Source of the DNA: Tetranychus cinnabarinus
Lineage: Eukaryota > Arthropoda > Arachnida > Trombidiformes > Tetranychidae
DNA: 64,000 nucleotides
Assembly (NCBI GenBank): GCA_022266195.1
Contig: WHVY01000001.1
Location: forward strand, 14,756,001-14,820,000
Direction of reading: 5' to 3'
A model generated the notes under the pieces. It made no database searches, was not told the DNA's origin, and saw nothing but the letters and a program-made list of their open reading frames with translations. Within the stretch, counting starts at the first letter, position 1. Each line of letters opens with the position of its first letter. Below are positions 21,501-37,300 of this stretch, in pieces. The position numbers and the translations under genes were made by a program.

Positions 21501-24500
21501 TTTGTCTTGAAAACAGCTTTAAACAACTTTCGGTGTCTAGTTTTTTTTGCTTTGTTTATTACTTAAATTTTTCAATGTGATTCTTCATTTCGTTTTTTCA
21601 TTTTTTTATCTTCATTTTACCATGTTCATCATCTTTCCTTGTGTTATTTTGCTCAAGAGATTTACTAGGTATTAGTATCGTTTAACATTTTATACAATAA
21701 AAGAAAATGAGTTTGATGAAAACAAAAACATCTTTGCTCATATTGAATAGTCAATACACTCGGAAATAAGCAAACGTGAACAATGGTCCCCATAAATTCA
21801 TTATTAATGATTATGACCAGACAAAATGTTAAATTGATAAAAATATTAAAATTTTTTCCATATTCTTGACTTGACAATCTCGATTTATTGACTTGTCAAT
21901 GTGCGTAAAGATAATTATGTTTTCATCAAACTCATTTTCTTTGATTTTTCCTCTTCTAAACTCTTTCATCACCTTTCTTTCAAAGGGATTCAAAAAACGA
22001 GTAAAATTTTGAAATGTGTGTGACCAGAATTATCTTGTCTCCTTGATAACCACATTTAACTTGCAGTTAATGAGAGAAAAAGATTACCAAAGACTCATTA
22101 GATTGTTTTGCTGTTTCATGGTGGCTCAGAAAAGTATCAAACCTCGCTTTTACTTGGAATGAAGGATGAGATTACACATGAAACTCGAGACTTCTATCAT
22201 AAAACTTCAAATTGAAGTGGTCAAGATTATGATGGCCAAAGTGATAATGTGGACGTCTTGAAATTTATTTCTCGAGAGACTTTTTGTTTCGTTTGGTGGT
22301 GATGAGCAACATTGATGTGTTATAAATTTTTTATAACAATATATTTACTTATGTAACTGATGCAGAGTTAAAAGGAGTATAAAGAAAATAGATTACAGAT
22401 AGAAGAGCAACAGGAAAAAGGTAAACAAGAAAAGATCAACCAGAGAAGGAGTGAAGAAGAAGGAAAAGAAAATGATCAATGTAACTATACTTAACCTTTG
22501 TTAAATCATTATCATCTTATTTTCTTGTATTCTCTTTCAATTTTGTGACTCAATCTTTTTACATCTTCATCTCTTTCTCTCCTTATATTCCCTCAAACTT
22601 AGCCTCCATCAAAAACAATTCCAGGAACAACTGAGCAATCGTGGTTGGTTAACAGCAATAAAGAACATGAAACTCGTCCTTTATATAAATATCATGGAAA
22701 TAATAAGCTATTCCTGAGCCAATATTTCTCAATCTAAATCATTGGTAACCGTTGGGAGTAAAAGTGATACTTGAGCTGAAAAGGAGAAATGATTAGAAGG
22801 AAAAAGATATGTACCAAAGAAGTGATTTCCAGGGTAAACTTACTCCTTTTTCATTCAAGTTGATTTGATAGGTTTCAACTCATTCATTTCACATCTTACC
22901 TTTTCTGTTACTATTCTGGTCACCTTTTCCCTCTTTTTTTGCATCACCCTGATCGTCATCTTCATTATCGACTTTCTTTTCTTACCTATTTAGTAAACTT
23001 ATCTTTTTCTTTCTCCCATTCCTTTCAGAAGTTGGATAAGAAAGCAGATAAAAACAAAACAAGATGAAATAAAAGGATGAAAAAACTAAAGAGATTGCAT
23101 ATCTATTTGGATGTGGCGAAAATGTCTCCAAGGAGTTAAGCTAATTAGGAACAAGATTCCAACTTGGATGCTTTACTGAGTTGTAACATCATCATCATCT
23201 TCATCAACTAACATCTCTACATTGTTATCTTATTTTTTTCCTCCTCATTTTGATTTTCTCTTCTGTGTTTCTCAATAGTCTTTATTATACCTCAATATCG
23301 ATCGCCTTTCTTCTCACTCTCTTTCTCTCTCTCTTTTCAGCTATTGTATAATTTTGTCCATTCAATTGTAACCTACGATCAAACCATAGAGGTCACTTTG
23401 AGCTTAATAGATTGGATATTATTTATTATTATGCTGAACCAGATTTAGCTGTTGAACAGAATCCATCTTAATCGATTTCTTTATTCACCTTGCAAACACG
23501 ATAACCAATGATGACGTTTATTGATGAAATAGATGAGTGAAACGGTTGATCAAAATATCAAATCTGCTAACCATTTAGCTATAAATACATAATTGAGTTA
23601 TTTGTTTTCTCTCTCTTTCCCATTACTCTTTAACCATTCTTCACCCATTCAACATGCACCAAATTACTAATAACATTACAATTACTTTTCACTTCAACCT
23701 AGATAATGTTCAACACACATGCAGCTTAGCCTTTTATTCACTCATGATTAATAACAAATTGAATGCTACAAATTCATATAGATATATACATTGTAGACAA
23801 ACAAATATTCAGATTACCTGATTTTCTTGGTTAACTGAGTTTCTTTGACTATTGAGAAGAGAACCCAAGATGTTCATGAAAAAAACATTTTTCCTCTCCA
23901 ACAACCTCAAGTGTTTCAGACTCTGTTATAATAATTTCACCATTATTTAGTCGATAATTTCATCTTGACAATTTTTTTACCTTCCTTTGTTGTATCGTTT
24001 AACTCTGATCTCTTTGTTAGCTAAAAACCATCAACCAAAATTTCAAGTAAAACTTGATGCAACAAAAAAATTTGTTGACTCACTCAAACATCTTGACTAT
24101 TCAACATCTTTGTTATTATTTATTATCTTTTTCCATTTTCTTCTTCCTCATATTCATTATAATCATCAACATCATTATTATCATCACATTATAATCATCA
24201 TAATATGTTAACCAAAAAATCTAGTTAAACGAAACATCAAATTTCTATTTCATCATTCTCAACCTGTCATTTTTTCATCATTATCAATTGAACAGCATTT
24301 CTTCCTATAGAATCCATTTTTAACACCTTTCTCTACACGAGCCATGATACAGAATCGAAATTTGTTTTCCTTGAATCAATCTATTGAGAAACATACAGAG
24401 AGAAATCAAATATTAATATGCTGAATGGCAATATCATCTTACAATGGAATCACTTGTTCACACAATTTGACTTGAAAGTAACGATGTTGATGATTGTGTT

Positions 24501-27500
24501 TGACCAAAATCAGTTGAAATTGAAACTTTATCCATATTGAATCAGTAAACAATCCTGAAGATAACTGATGAACGGTGAAAACAACTTTTCCTCTTCACAT
24601 GATCATCAATATTATTTTGGGTAAGTTTTCAAAATGATTCCCACAATCCTTTCCAGAATCTAATTTCTCTAAACTAATCACTTTAACTTTGACTTTTTTT
24701 TCCTTGCTCTCAACAGATCAATGTCTATGAATATTGAGCGAGACAAAATACGATAAAGACAAAAATAAACTAATGTGAGCATTTCATGATCAGACACGAC
24801 ATTTATATGTGATGATAACCAAAGTTGATATAACTGTTTTCAATTTCAGATTATCTTGATAGACATGAAAATAACAAAAATGATTCTAATTACAAACAAT
24901 ATCGAGTGAAGAGAAGGAAATGTTAGTTAAATTTAGTCGTTTATCAACATTACATTGACTGTACTTTTACTCTTTTATACTTGACAATTGTTTATTTGAT
25001 TTGCTTGTGTTGCAAAAACTAGGAAAATAAATCTATTCTTTTCCTCCTCTTTACTTGATATTTACCTTGTTACAAAACCATGTCAATCCAGGTAAATTAG
25101 ACTTACTATTTTTTTTCTTCTCTTTTTATTCCAGATTCTCACCAGTTCTTTGTCATCATTCATCTCTACCAAAGTTCAACTTGAACCGACTCACTCTTAC
25201 TGATTTCAACTAGGATTTGAAAGTTGCTGGCAAAAAGGAAAATAATACAAAAAATCAAGTAACATTCAGAATAAAGATACAACCAGGAGGATAGAAATAA
25301 AAGGAGAAGAAGATGAAAAAATCTCTTTACTTGTATAACGTGATTCTTAGCCTATTTGTTCTGAACAAATCTGTCTTTACCTTTTTTTCATCTTCTTCTC
25401 CTTTCTTTTTTGCTTTCTTCATCTTCTATTTCTTCCTGGCTCATGGTCCTTTCAATTCCCTAAAGTAACCACGTCAATCGAGATTGAATGAATGAATGAT
25501 CTTGATGGTATCTCAACTGAAATGAGTTTTGTCTGAAGTAGGTAAAGTATTGATGATAACAAGAGGAGGAAAAAAAAGAAAGACAGAAAAGATGATGATG
25601 ATGATGGTTTCTCTCTTTTCCCATGTTGAATGTTATATCTTTTTTTTCAATTCAGATTGGAATTGGTGAGGAAAATAATAAGGAACACTTAAGATGTAAG
25701 TGAAAACATGAATAAACAATTGTCATTATTGTCAATTTTTTCGTCACATTGAACAAAATAAATTATCTGCAACTTGGAACCCTAGGAAATCAACAATTGA
25801 ATAACAACACAAAAAATGAGGATCAACCTGGAACATTCAGTTAATTGATATAAATTTTCTTTCTAACCTTAATTCATCTCTGATTGAATCTTAATCACAA
25901 CATCAACACTTTATTTCATGATTGAATCAATTTTGAAAATGTAAATTGTTGATGTAAATATTAATGCAAGTTGAGATGCAAAAAAAGAAGTTAAAGTTTC
26001 ATCAGTTGAAATCAATTTTATTCAAACATCGAGTAATAATATTTTATTTCATTTCTTTGACACAGAATCAAAAGGGAAAAAAGAAACCGTTAACTACCAT
26101 TGAATTTTGTTGGCAAAGCAAATGTTGGAACTGAATAATTTAAAAATTATGAGAAATCAAGTCAAAATTGAATCACTTATACAATTCTATTAAATTTAAC
26201 TTTACACATGAAATGGAGGGAAGCACAAAAAAACAGCATTTCACTTGAAAAAAAAGGTATAAACATAATGTTTTTTGTTCTATTTATTTTATTCAAAGTA
26301 CATTTCATTCATAAATCAATATTTGGCATTACAGGATAAAGGATATTATCAAATCGCGGAGTAACCTTTGGATGATTTTTGGAAATCGGAGAAACAGCAG
26401 CTTCAATGGAAATGATTCTTACACAAAAAACTGTTAAACAAAGTGATGTTAATGTGTACATCCTTTTTCCATATTACACTAACAGCTATTAATGTTGATC
26501 ATATAAATGTACACATCGTAGGATGGCTTATACAATGAAGTGTGATAAGATAAACAGATACAGCAATGGAAAGATAATTTAATCATCATCAGTCAAAGGA
26601 ATAACATTCAACAGAAGCCAAGGATACAGGGAGAGAAAATTCAAGAATATATATTTATATGAAGAGGAGAGAGAGAGGAAAAAAAGCTAACCCTTGAAAG
26701 ATGCATAAATTGAAGGCAAAATGGACCAGATCTTAAGTTGGTTAAACTATGCAACAACAGGCAGTGAACAAGGAATCAAGCCAATATCCAATATTCAATA
26801 TAAAAAAGATTAAGCATATGTCAATCAAAGAGGACTGGGAGTGAAAAATTGTTATTCAATTTAGAGATCATTTCTGAAAATAGATCGTCATTTTGTATTA
26901 TCTTGAAAAGTTGAGTTGAAAAGTGAACCTTTTTAACCTTTACAACTTAACCAAAGAGAGAAACAAAATGTATATTTATTTTTCATAAATAACCTCCATT
27001 AATTGAATGAGAATTGTGATTTGGAATAATAGTTTTGTTTCTGTGGAAAATTGATTCCAATTGCAAGATTGAATCAATTAATATGAGTATTCCTAAGATG
27101 AGGTGAAAATAGAGAATAGAGAAAGTGAGAAAGAAAAGAAAGATAATCTCACCTTTTCAGTTTGATTGTTGATGAAAGTTGAATCACTTTACTAATCACG
27201 CAACCGTGAACAATAATATTGGGCACAGTAACAGTTTCAACAGCAGAGGGCAGACTCTTTTAGATAAACTCATATAATTCTGTCTTTCTCATTTCTCTTT
27301 CTTTCCTTCTTTCTCTATCTTCACATCTCCCTTGAAATACTTAGATAATACTGAGTGAGTGAGAAATAAAGGAAAAAAAGAAAGGAGAATTAAAGTTACA
27401 AGTGAGTCTGGGAGTGAAAACGAGTAAAGTTTAATGTTGATATTGAGTTTAGCGAGATGTCAAATATATATATAGAAATCTCTGTATACTTGTTTGTAAG

Positions 27501-28307
27501 AATGTTACTTCTCTCTCCTTCATCTTTCTCATCATTTTGCTCATCTTTTTCCGCATCTCTCACACACATTTAGTCTTCCTTCAGTCTCCATCATCTCTTT
27601 CATCTTGACACAGCCAAAGAACAATGAGAACATTGAAAAGTTTCTCTTCTTTTTTTTATTTGTTATAACCTTTTTTAAACATGATCAATTGAAGTAAAGG
27701 AAGATTGAGAGAAAAAGTGAAAAGACAGAATGTTGAGTTTTTTTTCTGTTCACCCAGAAAAAAATGAGCAGAGAAACTGATAGATGAGTAAAACTAAAGA
27801 GAAGATGATAAGATAGAGAAAAGAGAAAGTGATTATTATAAGAGATTGAATGAAGAAGAAGATGAAAAGAGAAATAAAAACGATAATATATATAAATATA
27901 TCAATCCTTTTTCACCTCACATTTACTCTGTTAACATCAAAATAACTTTACTCTCCATCTTGTTGTATATTGTTTCTGATCATTCCCATGGATTACCTTG
28001 GATTCACATTCATCCCGAGTCATCCATATCATCGTTTAAGGAATGATAATCATTTCATCAATTATTCTTTCCCATCTTAATTGTCCAATTCAACAATCAT
28101 ATTTACCCTGAGCAACATCAACCAAACATCATCTCGAGTTGATAAAAATCAACTCCATTTGCAGCTATAATTGATTGCCACAACATTTTTCGCCAACAAC
28201 AACCTTTTCCAAGTCCATCATTTTATCATCTTTCCTGTTATTTATTTACCTATTTTTTTGCCTCTCGTTCTCTGGTGAATGTCCATCTATTATTGATGTG
28301 AATTTAG
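18519..28307. other. Gene-free 9.8 kb upstream of the homeobox gene
   Basis: No supported coding region on either strand. The first ~150 bp belong to the right DMC1 arm. The rest is AT-rich DNA with many T/C-rich or A/G-rich runs, TA-dinucleotide stretches (near 20060 and 27465) and CATCAT runs (near 19086-19105). Open frames here are short and low-complexity. Because the first coding exon of the homeobox gene is preceded by a splice-acceptor-like TTTAG directly before the ATG, non-coding first exons and regulatory DNA of that gene may lie in this interval. Confidence 0.5.
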
Positions 28308-31300
28308 ATGCAGGATAAAATCAACTCTTTGAATATTCTTAAACAAACCTTGACCGGTGTTGGTTACAATTCAAGTAATTCAATTAAATTGTTCAATGGA
28401 ACGGATAACAATCAATCAATAACTGCATCAACCTCAAAATGTAATCTCATTAATAACAGTGTTAATGATTCAGGTGATGATGAGAATGGAAATATTATGA
28501 TGAATAAACCAAGTGATCATAATAATAGTAATGCTGATAATTGTTCACCTTTAACTGCCTCTTGGCATCAACATGTTTACTCTAAACCACCGCGAAAACC
28601 GACACCATTTTTAATTGCCAACATTCTGGGTCTAACCAATTGTGATAAAGATTATAATAGTTCAACAGTTGAAAACAAAAATTGCAAAAAGGATAAAAAA
28701 CGGAATAATTCAAATGATAAAGTTGATTCAAATTGTGGAAATAATATCAATAATATGGATAAAATTGGTACATTGAGTACAACTAAAGGATTTACTAAGC
28801 CAACAACAGGTAAAAATAAAAGCAAATCGGCTAAAAATGGTGAAAATAAATGTTTAAAGTCAACATCTAAATTGTCATCAAGTAAAACCAGTTGTGATAA
28901 TTCCAACAATTCAAATATCAATTTGATGAGTGCGACAACAACCGCAGCCAACAGCAACAGTGTTAGTAAAAAATTAAGTGAAACAAACAATTCAACATCA
29001 AGTAAATTCAATTCCCTGATAAAAAGTAAATTGGATGTGAATAGCAACAATAATAATAGTAATAATATCAAATCAATTGATCCATATTGTCTAGTATCTC
29101 ATCTGAATTTCATGGATAGTAAACTTTCAAAGGTAAGTTTGTCTAAAATTGACAATTGTTTCAAACTATTATTGCATGTAAAAGTCACGTAAATTAACAA
29201 TCAGAATCAATAAGAAACTTGAATAAGTGAAATAATAACTGTTCACCAAATGGACATTAAAAGTTTCCCATTGAATAGATTTAAGGTTTATATTGGTAAA
29301 AGCTAGAAACAAATGTCAAATTTAAACTTATCAAAAAAAGCAGTTCAAAAATGATTCAAAATCTCATAAAAAATCGATCAAAATATTAATAATATTTTCT
29401 TTCTTCCTTCAAGAAAACTCCAAAAAACAAGGCAAGTAAATCAGATGATAAACCAAAGAAAGGCCGGACTAAAGCAACGCCAACACCAAAAGGAGCAACA
29501 CCAACACCTCAGGAAAACGCAAAAAATGTCAAAGAAAAGAGCAAAAAGACCTTTGTCCCACCAGCCACGGCAAAACTGGCCTCTTTAGCCTCGCTTTTGC
29601 CACCGCCACCTCCACCATTGCCTGTACCCTTGCCGCCACTTTCAGTCGTTTCTTCATCCAACCACGTATCCGAGTTTAAAGTACCTTTGGATCAATCTTT
29701 AGCTACTCCTGATCAACCTTTAAACCTTTCGTGTGGCTCACTGAATGATTGTCGTCGTAAAAGTTCATCAGGAAAACAGTTGAACTCAAAAGCAGGCTCC
29801 AGTGAAATGTTGGAAGGTTATCAATCATCAGCTCTTGATTTATCTAAATGTCGTTCTTCACCAACAACTGGATCAAACTTGACTACAGTCTCACCAACAA
29901 CGTTAGCCTCAACATCATCATCATCCCTTTCATCATTATCCTCTTCATCACCAACCTCTTCCTCCTCATTTTCACCTTCACCCTCATCATTACATCTAAA
30001 ATCATCATCATCATCATCACTGCCATTGTCCAAACCATTGTCTTCATCAACATTATCAGGCTCACTTGAGTCAACCACTTTCAATCAAAATAATGATCCA
30101 ATCTTAAAGGTTAATTCAAAATCATCTCCTAACAGAACAAATCGTATCTCACCCTTATCATCATTATCGTCATCAGTTAATCATCTTACTGTCAATTCAT
30201 CTTCCAATCCACCGGCAACAGTAAAACTGAATACCAAAGTTACCTCTTCTTCCTCTTCCTCCTCATCTTCATTAACTTCAATCGATTCCCTAAAGTTAAC
30301 TGTTAAACCTGCAATTGCTTTATCAAAACGACCAGTCAACAATCTCGACACCAACATATTAGATTTTTCATCCCTTCAACATCTAACCAAATCAAATTCA
30401 ACCTCTGACTATCTCAAAGGTAAGACCTTTAATTTGATTGTTAAACATCAATGATGAATAGGAAACAATACAAAGAAAAAGCAGTAAAAAAAGAGTTGAA
30501 ACAAAACCTGTCAAGTTGACATAAAAATGCATAATTTTCTTATCAAATAATGTTTTACAATAAAAAGTATAAAAGAGTAGAGAAGCAAAGTTATTATAAT
30601 TGAACCGTTTCCCCATTTAACTCATTATTTTTAATGCACACACACACAAATGTTTATCATGATATTAACATTTGGCTCGGTTTGCTCAATTTTAAAATAA
30701 AAGCCCAACTTTTCAAATCAATACACTTGATTATATGAAGCAAAGAGTTGCTTTTTTTGCATCAGGTTAAACCTGAGAGTTGAAAAGTTGAGCGTTAAAA
30801 TGATATTAAACAAAAGGAAACACAAAAAAGTGAAGTTATAAATTTGTTGCTATTCAATGTATTATATAATGTACAAAAGTTATCAAATTTGAACAACAGA
30901 TTGACTCAGAAACAAAAGTGAATAAAGATTCAGTAGACAGAGAGACAGAGGGAAAAAAAGATACCAGAATCTGGTTCCTTTTCTGGTTATGCTGTTTTTT
31001 TTCTGGCAAAATATTAAGGAGAAGAAAACTAAACAGCATAAAAAAATGATTGGCATAAAGAAATGGTTACAGTGAGGAAGATGAAAAAAGAAGACGAAAA
31101 GCAAGAGAAAGTAAAGGAAGATGAAAAGATGAAGAAAAGTTATTACATTTTTACTGTGCAAAGTAAAAAGTGAAATAAAATTTAACACTTACAGGAGAAA
31201 GAATTGAATTGTGAATTGAGTTTAAATTCAGAATAATATTCATTCTGTCAGATGAAAAGTGTGTCTTCTAAAAAGGAGAAAAGGAAGAAGATGAAGAGGA

Positions 31301-34300
31301 TGAAAAGGAAGATAAATAGTGAAAATGAAAAGCTTTTTTTGCCTCGTTTTGTTGCCTACTGAAAAGCAATACAAAACAAAAAGAGAAACAAAATGGTTTC
31401 AGTTTAACTTGAAATAAATGATATGATTGATTTGAGACTAAGCAAGCAACAATAACATTATCTCAACTTTTGTATTCAATTCTGATTATTGAGAATTGTT
31501 TCTTTTCCTTTCCCTGAGCATTTACCTGAACATTTTTTTCAAAGCAACATCAATATGTATGTAAATGACTGAGAGTCAATTTTTATTGATTTCAAGTAAA
31601 AGTTGAAGAGAGCAAAATTATCATCCGAATTGTTATCATTATAAACATTATTAATTCATAAAATTGGTGCAAACTGAGAAACCAGGGAATGACAAAAACT
31701 AGACTCATGAGGAAAATAAACGAATCCCTTTCATTTTTATGGTTCCCTGATTTACTCGACTTACACAACCTGATAAAGTAAAATGTAAATGCTTAGGTGA
31801 GATTGAAACAGAAGGAAAAAATTCTGAAGATAAATTTTCTTTTCCAAGTTTCAACACAAATTTACGGATAATAATGATTCTGAGTCTTCCAACATTCATA
31901 ATGGTGATGAAAATGCTTGCGCTAAGGTTAAGTCTAGCATTTATTGTTATTCATTTTTAGTGTGTCTGTCAATTGAATGGAAATAATTTTCACTCCCAAT
32001 TTTTCATTTTTTTTGTTTCCATCTCTTAACTTCTTAAACAATCTTGAAACTTGTTTTCAACTTGAAATGGAAATAAAATCTTCTATTCATCATGAACATC
32101 ACCATTCTCATCATCTTTAAATGTACTCTTTTTCAACTCCAATTTGATCTCTTTTTTGCCTGTAACTCTTTCCATTCACTCTTTGAATATACTTTTCCCA
32201 TTTTTATAATTTTTTCAATTCCTATCATCATTATCATTTCACCTTTCTACTTTTTCCTCTCTCCTCTTTACCCTTTTCACTGTCTTTTTTCACCTTCATT
32301 CATCTGTAATTCAAGACTTTATTCCAGTTATTATTTCATTTTAATCTTTTTTTCATTTCTTTTTCCTTCTTCTTCCATTCAATTCCATTATCTCTCTCTC
32401 AATAAGGTTAAAAAATATAATTCATTTTCTGATTGTTTCATTTCAACTCAAGTTCAACTCTCCATTCCTCCAAGCATTCCATCATTCTTGCAATTGATAA
32501 AAACTCATCACAATAACTGCTAATTCATCAAATTCATAATTATAACCAACTTTCACTTCACAAAGATTAACTTAAAAAACTGCAAATAATTCATCAATGA
32601 TTATATCATGAGACGAATCAAACTGAATAAATTACCGAAACAAGCTGAAAATGATAAAAATCCCTTTTCACTCCCAGCTCACTCCAAGACAATTTCATCT
32701 CAAAAACGATAAAAAAACATTCCCTTGATGAGATTCAATTTATTGCAAATGATAAAATCTCAATCTGATTGTAACAAAACTTGAAATTCTAGATTTCCTT
32801 AAATCTACTCATCATATTAAACTTTGCAAATTATCAGATTCTCAATCTCAATATAAACTTTGAAATTTGCAGTGAAAATGAATCGATTGAAAGGTTCATC
32901 AATTGAATAATAATGATAAAGTAACTCCTATTTCCGTTGCCATTTGATTGAGTTACATTTATAATTTGGTTGAGTCGCTCATCACTTAACAATGTAAACT
33001 CTTGATTCTGCTTTTTTCAGTTTCTCTATTAATGATTAACTTCTCCCGCCTCTTATTTTTCATCTCCTTTTATTCCTTCTGCTTGGTTTATCATCTTCGC
33101 CATCATCTTGATCCATTTTCTGCTTCATCTTCCTTTCCCTTCCCATTTTGCTTGTAAAGCAAGGAATCACTTAACTGTCAACCCAAGTAAAGATAAATTC
33201 CCGTTTGGGGATTCAATTGAGTGGCTAAATCATTCAATGTTTTCAGTGATAGATCAAACAAATTTCAGTGTAAACTCATGATATATAAACTCACTGAAAC
33301 TTGTTCAGTAAAACAAGCAACACATTATTATTATCGCTTGCATTCATGCTAATTATTATGTACAAATGATGCAAATTGATAATTTTTGTTTGTTAAATTA
33401 CCGTTTTTATTATTCAACAGAAACTGAACAATCGGTTTAAACACAACACACACATTCACTTAAAATAGTTAATTGATTCAAAGAGAAATAATTATTTCTA
33501 TTAATAACTAACATTAAATAATGACCAAAGCCTAATAGCAATCCATTAATTCATGAATCCATTTCATGGGTTAATCCAATATTTGAAAATCAAAGTCAAC
33601 CTCAACTTATTATCATTAACATTAATATCATTATTAACATCGTTCCTAATATCATTACTTTTATCATTAATTAATATTTTAATTTTTCTCCCTTTTATTT
33701 TAACCATTAATTAAAATTCAATAATGAAACATGATTAAATATAACATTTCACTTTTGATGAGTTGAAATGGTGAAAAATATTGTGCAAAAAAGTGAATCA
33801 TTCAGGAAATTGAACAACTGAAACTGGACAAAATGATAAAGGATACAAAAATGTGACAAACTTGAAATGAATGCTCTTCATTTTACCTTCATTTTTACAT
33901 TAAAATGTATTATTTTTAGATACAATTGATTGATGAAATGATTTAATGGAAGTGGAAAAGTTGAAAGATTTTGGGTAAAAATAAAGAGATGTTGATTGAA
34001 TGTGATTTAATAGAAACAATCATTTAGATTCACTCATTTTCCTCCAATATTTCTTCAGGTTTTATCAATGAAACTGATATTTTCCATGTTCATTGAAACA
34101 TGATGATTCCAAGCCTCTTTTGATTGGAGTCAACATTGAGAAAAGGATTCGTTTAATGATAAACTAATGTTTACTTTTGATACTTGACATTTTAAAATTT
34201 ACTCAGTTTACTGTTTTATATTGTTGCAATTGAAACAAACTATCAAAAGATTGATTAAATATTCACAAGATTTTACCTTTTTTTATATCTTCTATTTTTA

Positions 34301-37300
34301 CACCTTTAATAATTCACATTGAATAATTACATTGAGAATCCCTTGATTGTGTGATTGAAGGCTTAACCAGAAACTTAAATTATATGCATTATCCCAATGT
34401 TACGATAATAATAATGATAAAGGTTACAAGTTAATCGATAAAAGAAGGAGGGAAAAGAGAGAAAAGGTAAAGATGATGATGATGAAGATTAAGGAAACGA
34501 ACGGAAAGGAAAAACGATATCTTCAGAGGATGAGGAGCAGAAAGAAGAAGAAGATAAATTGAAAGCAAAGAAGATGACGTTTTCACTATTAACAGACAAC
34601 TAAATGACAATTCCTATTGTTGATCTACTTTGTGAACAATTCTGGCCAATTCTCGTTACTTTTGTTTGTTGCTATCTTTTTTTACTTGTAATATTAACAA
34701 GAAACTGGTACTTTCAGTATATTATCATTCAATAGGATAACTTGTCATCATTCACAATCTTCATTTACCTTTCACCCTTGTCTCGCTGTTTTTCCTCCTT
34801 CTCTTGATAAAACAAGAATCTTTCATCTTAACCCGATTTCACCAAATAATAACTCTTTTACACAATCCAATTACAGCTCGAGCTCAAGTTTAAATATAAA
34901 CATTGATTATCATTCAAATCAGTTGGCGCTTTGAAAAAACCTTAAACAACTTGCAATAACACAAAAATTTCAATTTTTCATTTTCAATAGAAAACATTTT
35001 TATCAAGAAAATTTCTTGGAGTTTTAATAACAGTTGAATCTTCAGCTAAAGCCTGACTTTGGAGTTGAAAAAGTTAAATATTGAAAAATTTCTTGGGAAA
35101 AAAATATTTGTCTTTTATAAACATTTTATTGTACTGATTGAAATGATCAGTTTTTTATGTTTTTTTCACTCAAGTGATATACGAATTTAAATTAATAAAT
35201 ATTAATGTATCACAATTAATGTCATCTGGCAACCAAAATTGAACCTGATTATGTTTGTTCACTTTAATCTGTTAATCTTTCAATTTTATTCAGATTCTCT
35301 CATTCAAATTAAATGGCTTCTCCAATTACTTTTGTCCTCCCATTTGACTTTTGCTCATTATCATTGAAATTATCATCTCCTCACCAAGATAAACTCTCCC
35401 TTTTCATCAACTCTGCCTCTTCTCATCCTCATCTTCTTGCCCTTTCCCTGATTTCCTCAATAACATCCAATTTAAAGCAATTGGTCAAGCGGAAAATAGC
35501 GTAGGCTAGTTGATCTAAAAAAGGCAGAAAAAGTAAGAAGATGATGAAAATGAAAAGATAGTTTAACAGAATCGCGATGATAAAGGAAAAGTTAAAAGTT
35601 ACTTTTTTTTCTTCCTGCTATTGCATTTGCTGATCAACAGTGCAACAATAAATGAAATCAGTTAGTGATGCTGACAAAGAGTGAAGAAGCAAAAAAGCTC
35701 AACATGATCATCATTCTCATCATCTTCATTATTCTCATCTTTATCATTTCTCTTCTGTCTATCGATATCAACTTTTCTCTCTACTTCTCTCTCTACCAGA
35801 TATACAAAGTAAACACGATTGTCTGTTACATCTTCACAACCATAAAATGACATTTCCCTTTATATATTTCATATGCACTCTATTTAAGTACCTTTCATCC
35901 TTTTTCCTCTTGATAACTTTTTCTCCATCTTCCATCATCTTTTCATCTCTAGTCTTCACCCATTGCCTTCCCTTTCCACCTCCCAGTCCTAATCATCAAC
36001 TTTCCCCTTCTAAACATGGGCAAGATTATACTTTATTCATTTAGCTAACAACTCATCTCTAAATGTATTAATATTATTCAATGATTTGAAGGCTTTCAAT
36101 ATTATATTAGATTACATTTCCATTGATTATTATTGTATCGATTATAACTAAAGATTGTCTTTCACAGTAACTATTATTGCTCTTAATATCATCTTCCGAG
36201 AGGAAAAAGAGAGAGAGAGAAAGAAAAAAGAAAGAGAAGAAAAGTTGAAATATAAATATTTCCAAGAGTCAGTGATAATCCCAAAGCAAAACTCCCAGTT
36301 GATCAAACCTCCCTGTCAATGGTTAATAAGTGTGGTTGCGCTTTACTTTTGATAACGTTTTTCAATAAATAATAAGTTATTTCATCTTTTCAGTTAATTG
36401 CATTCCAAGTTTAAGCTTTCTCATCACTTTTTTTGGTTCAACAAAAAAAGCAACTTTTCCTTCTTCTCAACAGAAAGTCAACAGCAGATAAAATCCATCA
36501 AAAACTCCCGTTATACCCTTAGGCTCTCCAGGGATTTACCTATCTTTGTATCAACATTTCATAATACTGTCCACACACATTGCAACTTTCATCTTCATCT
36601 TTTATCCTCTTGTTTCCCCATTTATCACATTTTTTATACTTTAATGTTGATCTTTTTCTTGTGCCAATCAGTTTTTTTCGTTGAACCATTTTCACTTCAT
36701 TTTGATTAATTGATTAGCTTTAACCATTTGGTCAACTTGCTTGGGAAATGGACAAATTTGAAAGGCGCTTTTCCTTTGTTGCAATGTTTGGTCAACACTG
36801 AAATGAAATTCAATTGCCTGCAAGGCTTTCAATCTTGATTATTCATTTTTGACCATTTCTTCTTCTTCTTCTTCTTGTCCATCCAATTTGTAACTCTACT
36901 CAATTTGATTCTCTCTCTTCCCTGAAGATTAAAGTTAATTGTAATTTGCAATTTTCCTCTTGCAAATTAGAGGCAAAAGTTTACTAAAAATCATTGAATT
37001 AACAGCAATTTTGCAACTTTTCATTTGAAACATTTTATTGGGAATCTTTTTTTTCCTCTTTCATTTCATTCATTTTCACTTGAAATTTACATTTCAAAGT
37101 ATTTTTTATATTCATAATAACATTCATAATCATATTCAACAAAAAAGGCGAGATGATAATGAGCCTGGTAAATGAGAGAAGATATAAATTCATTTTATTG
37201 TTATTATCATAACTTCTCATGAGAATTGGTTACAAAAAATGGAAACGATAATCAGTTTGAATTGAAAACTTCTATGCTTCTATTGAAACTAGAAAATGAT

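Noticed and set aside
28652..29071. 139-aa Leu-rich frame on the minus strand
   Set aside because: Antisense of the Asn/Ser-rich homeobox exon 1; AAT/TCA codons read backwards give Leu/Ile runs.
30421..30454. Homeobox exon 2 read through to a stop at 30454 (KGKTFNLIVKHQ)
   Set aside because: CAAAG|GTAAGA is a good donor and phase 1 joins exactly to CCAG|GTGAATC before the homeodomain exon; an alternative truncated isoform lacking the homeodomain is possible but unsupported.
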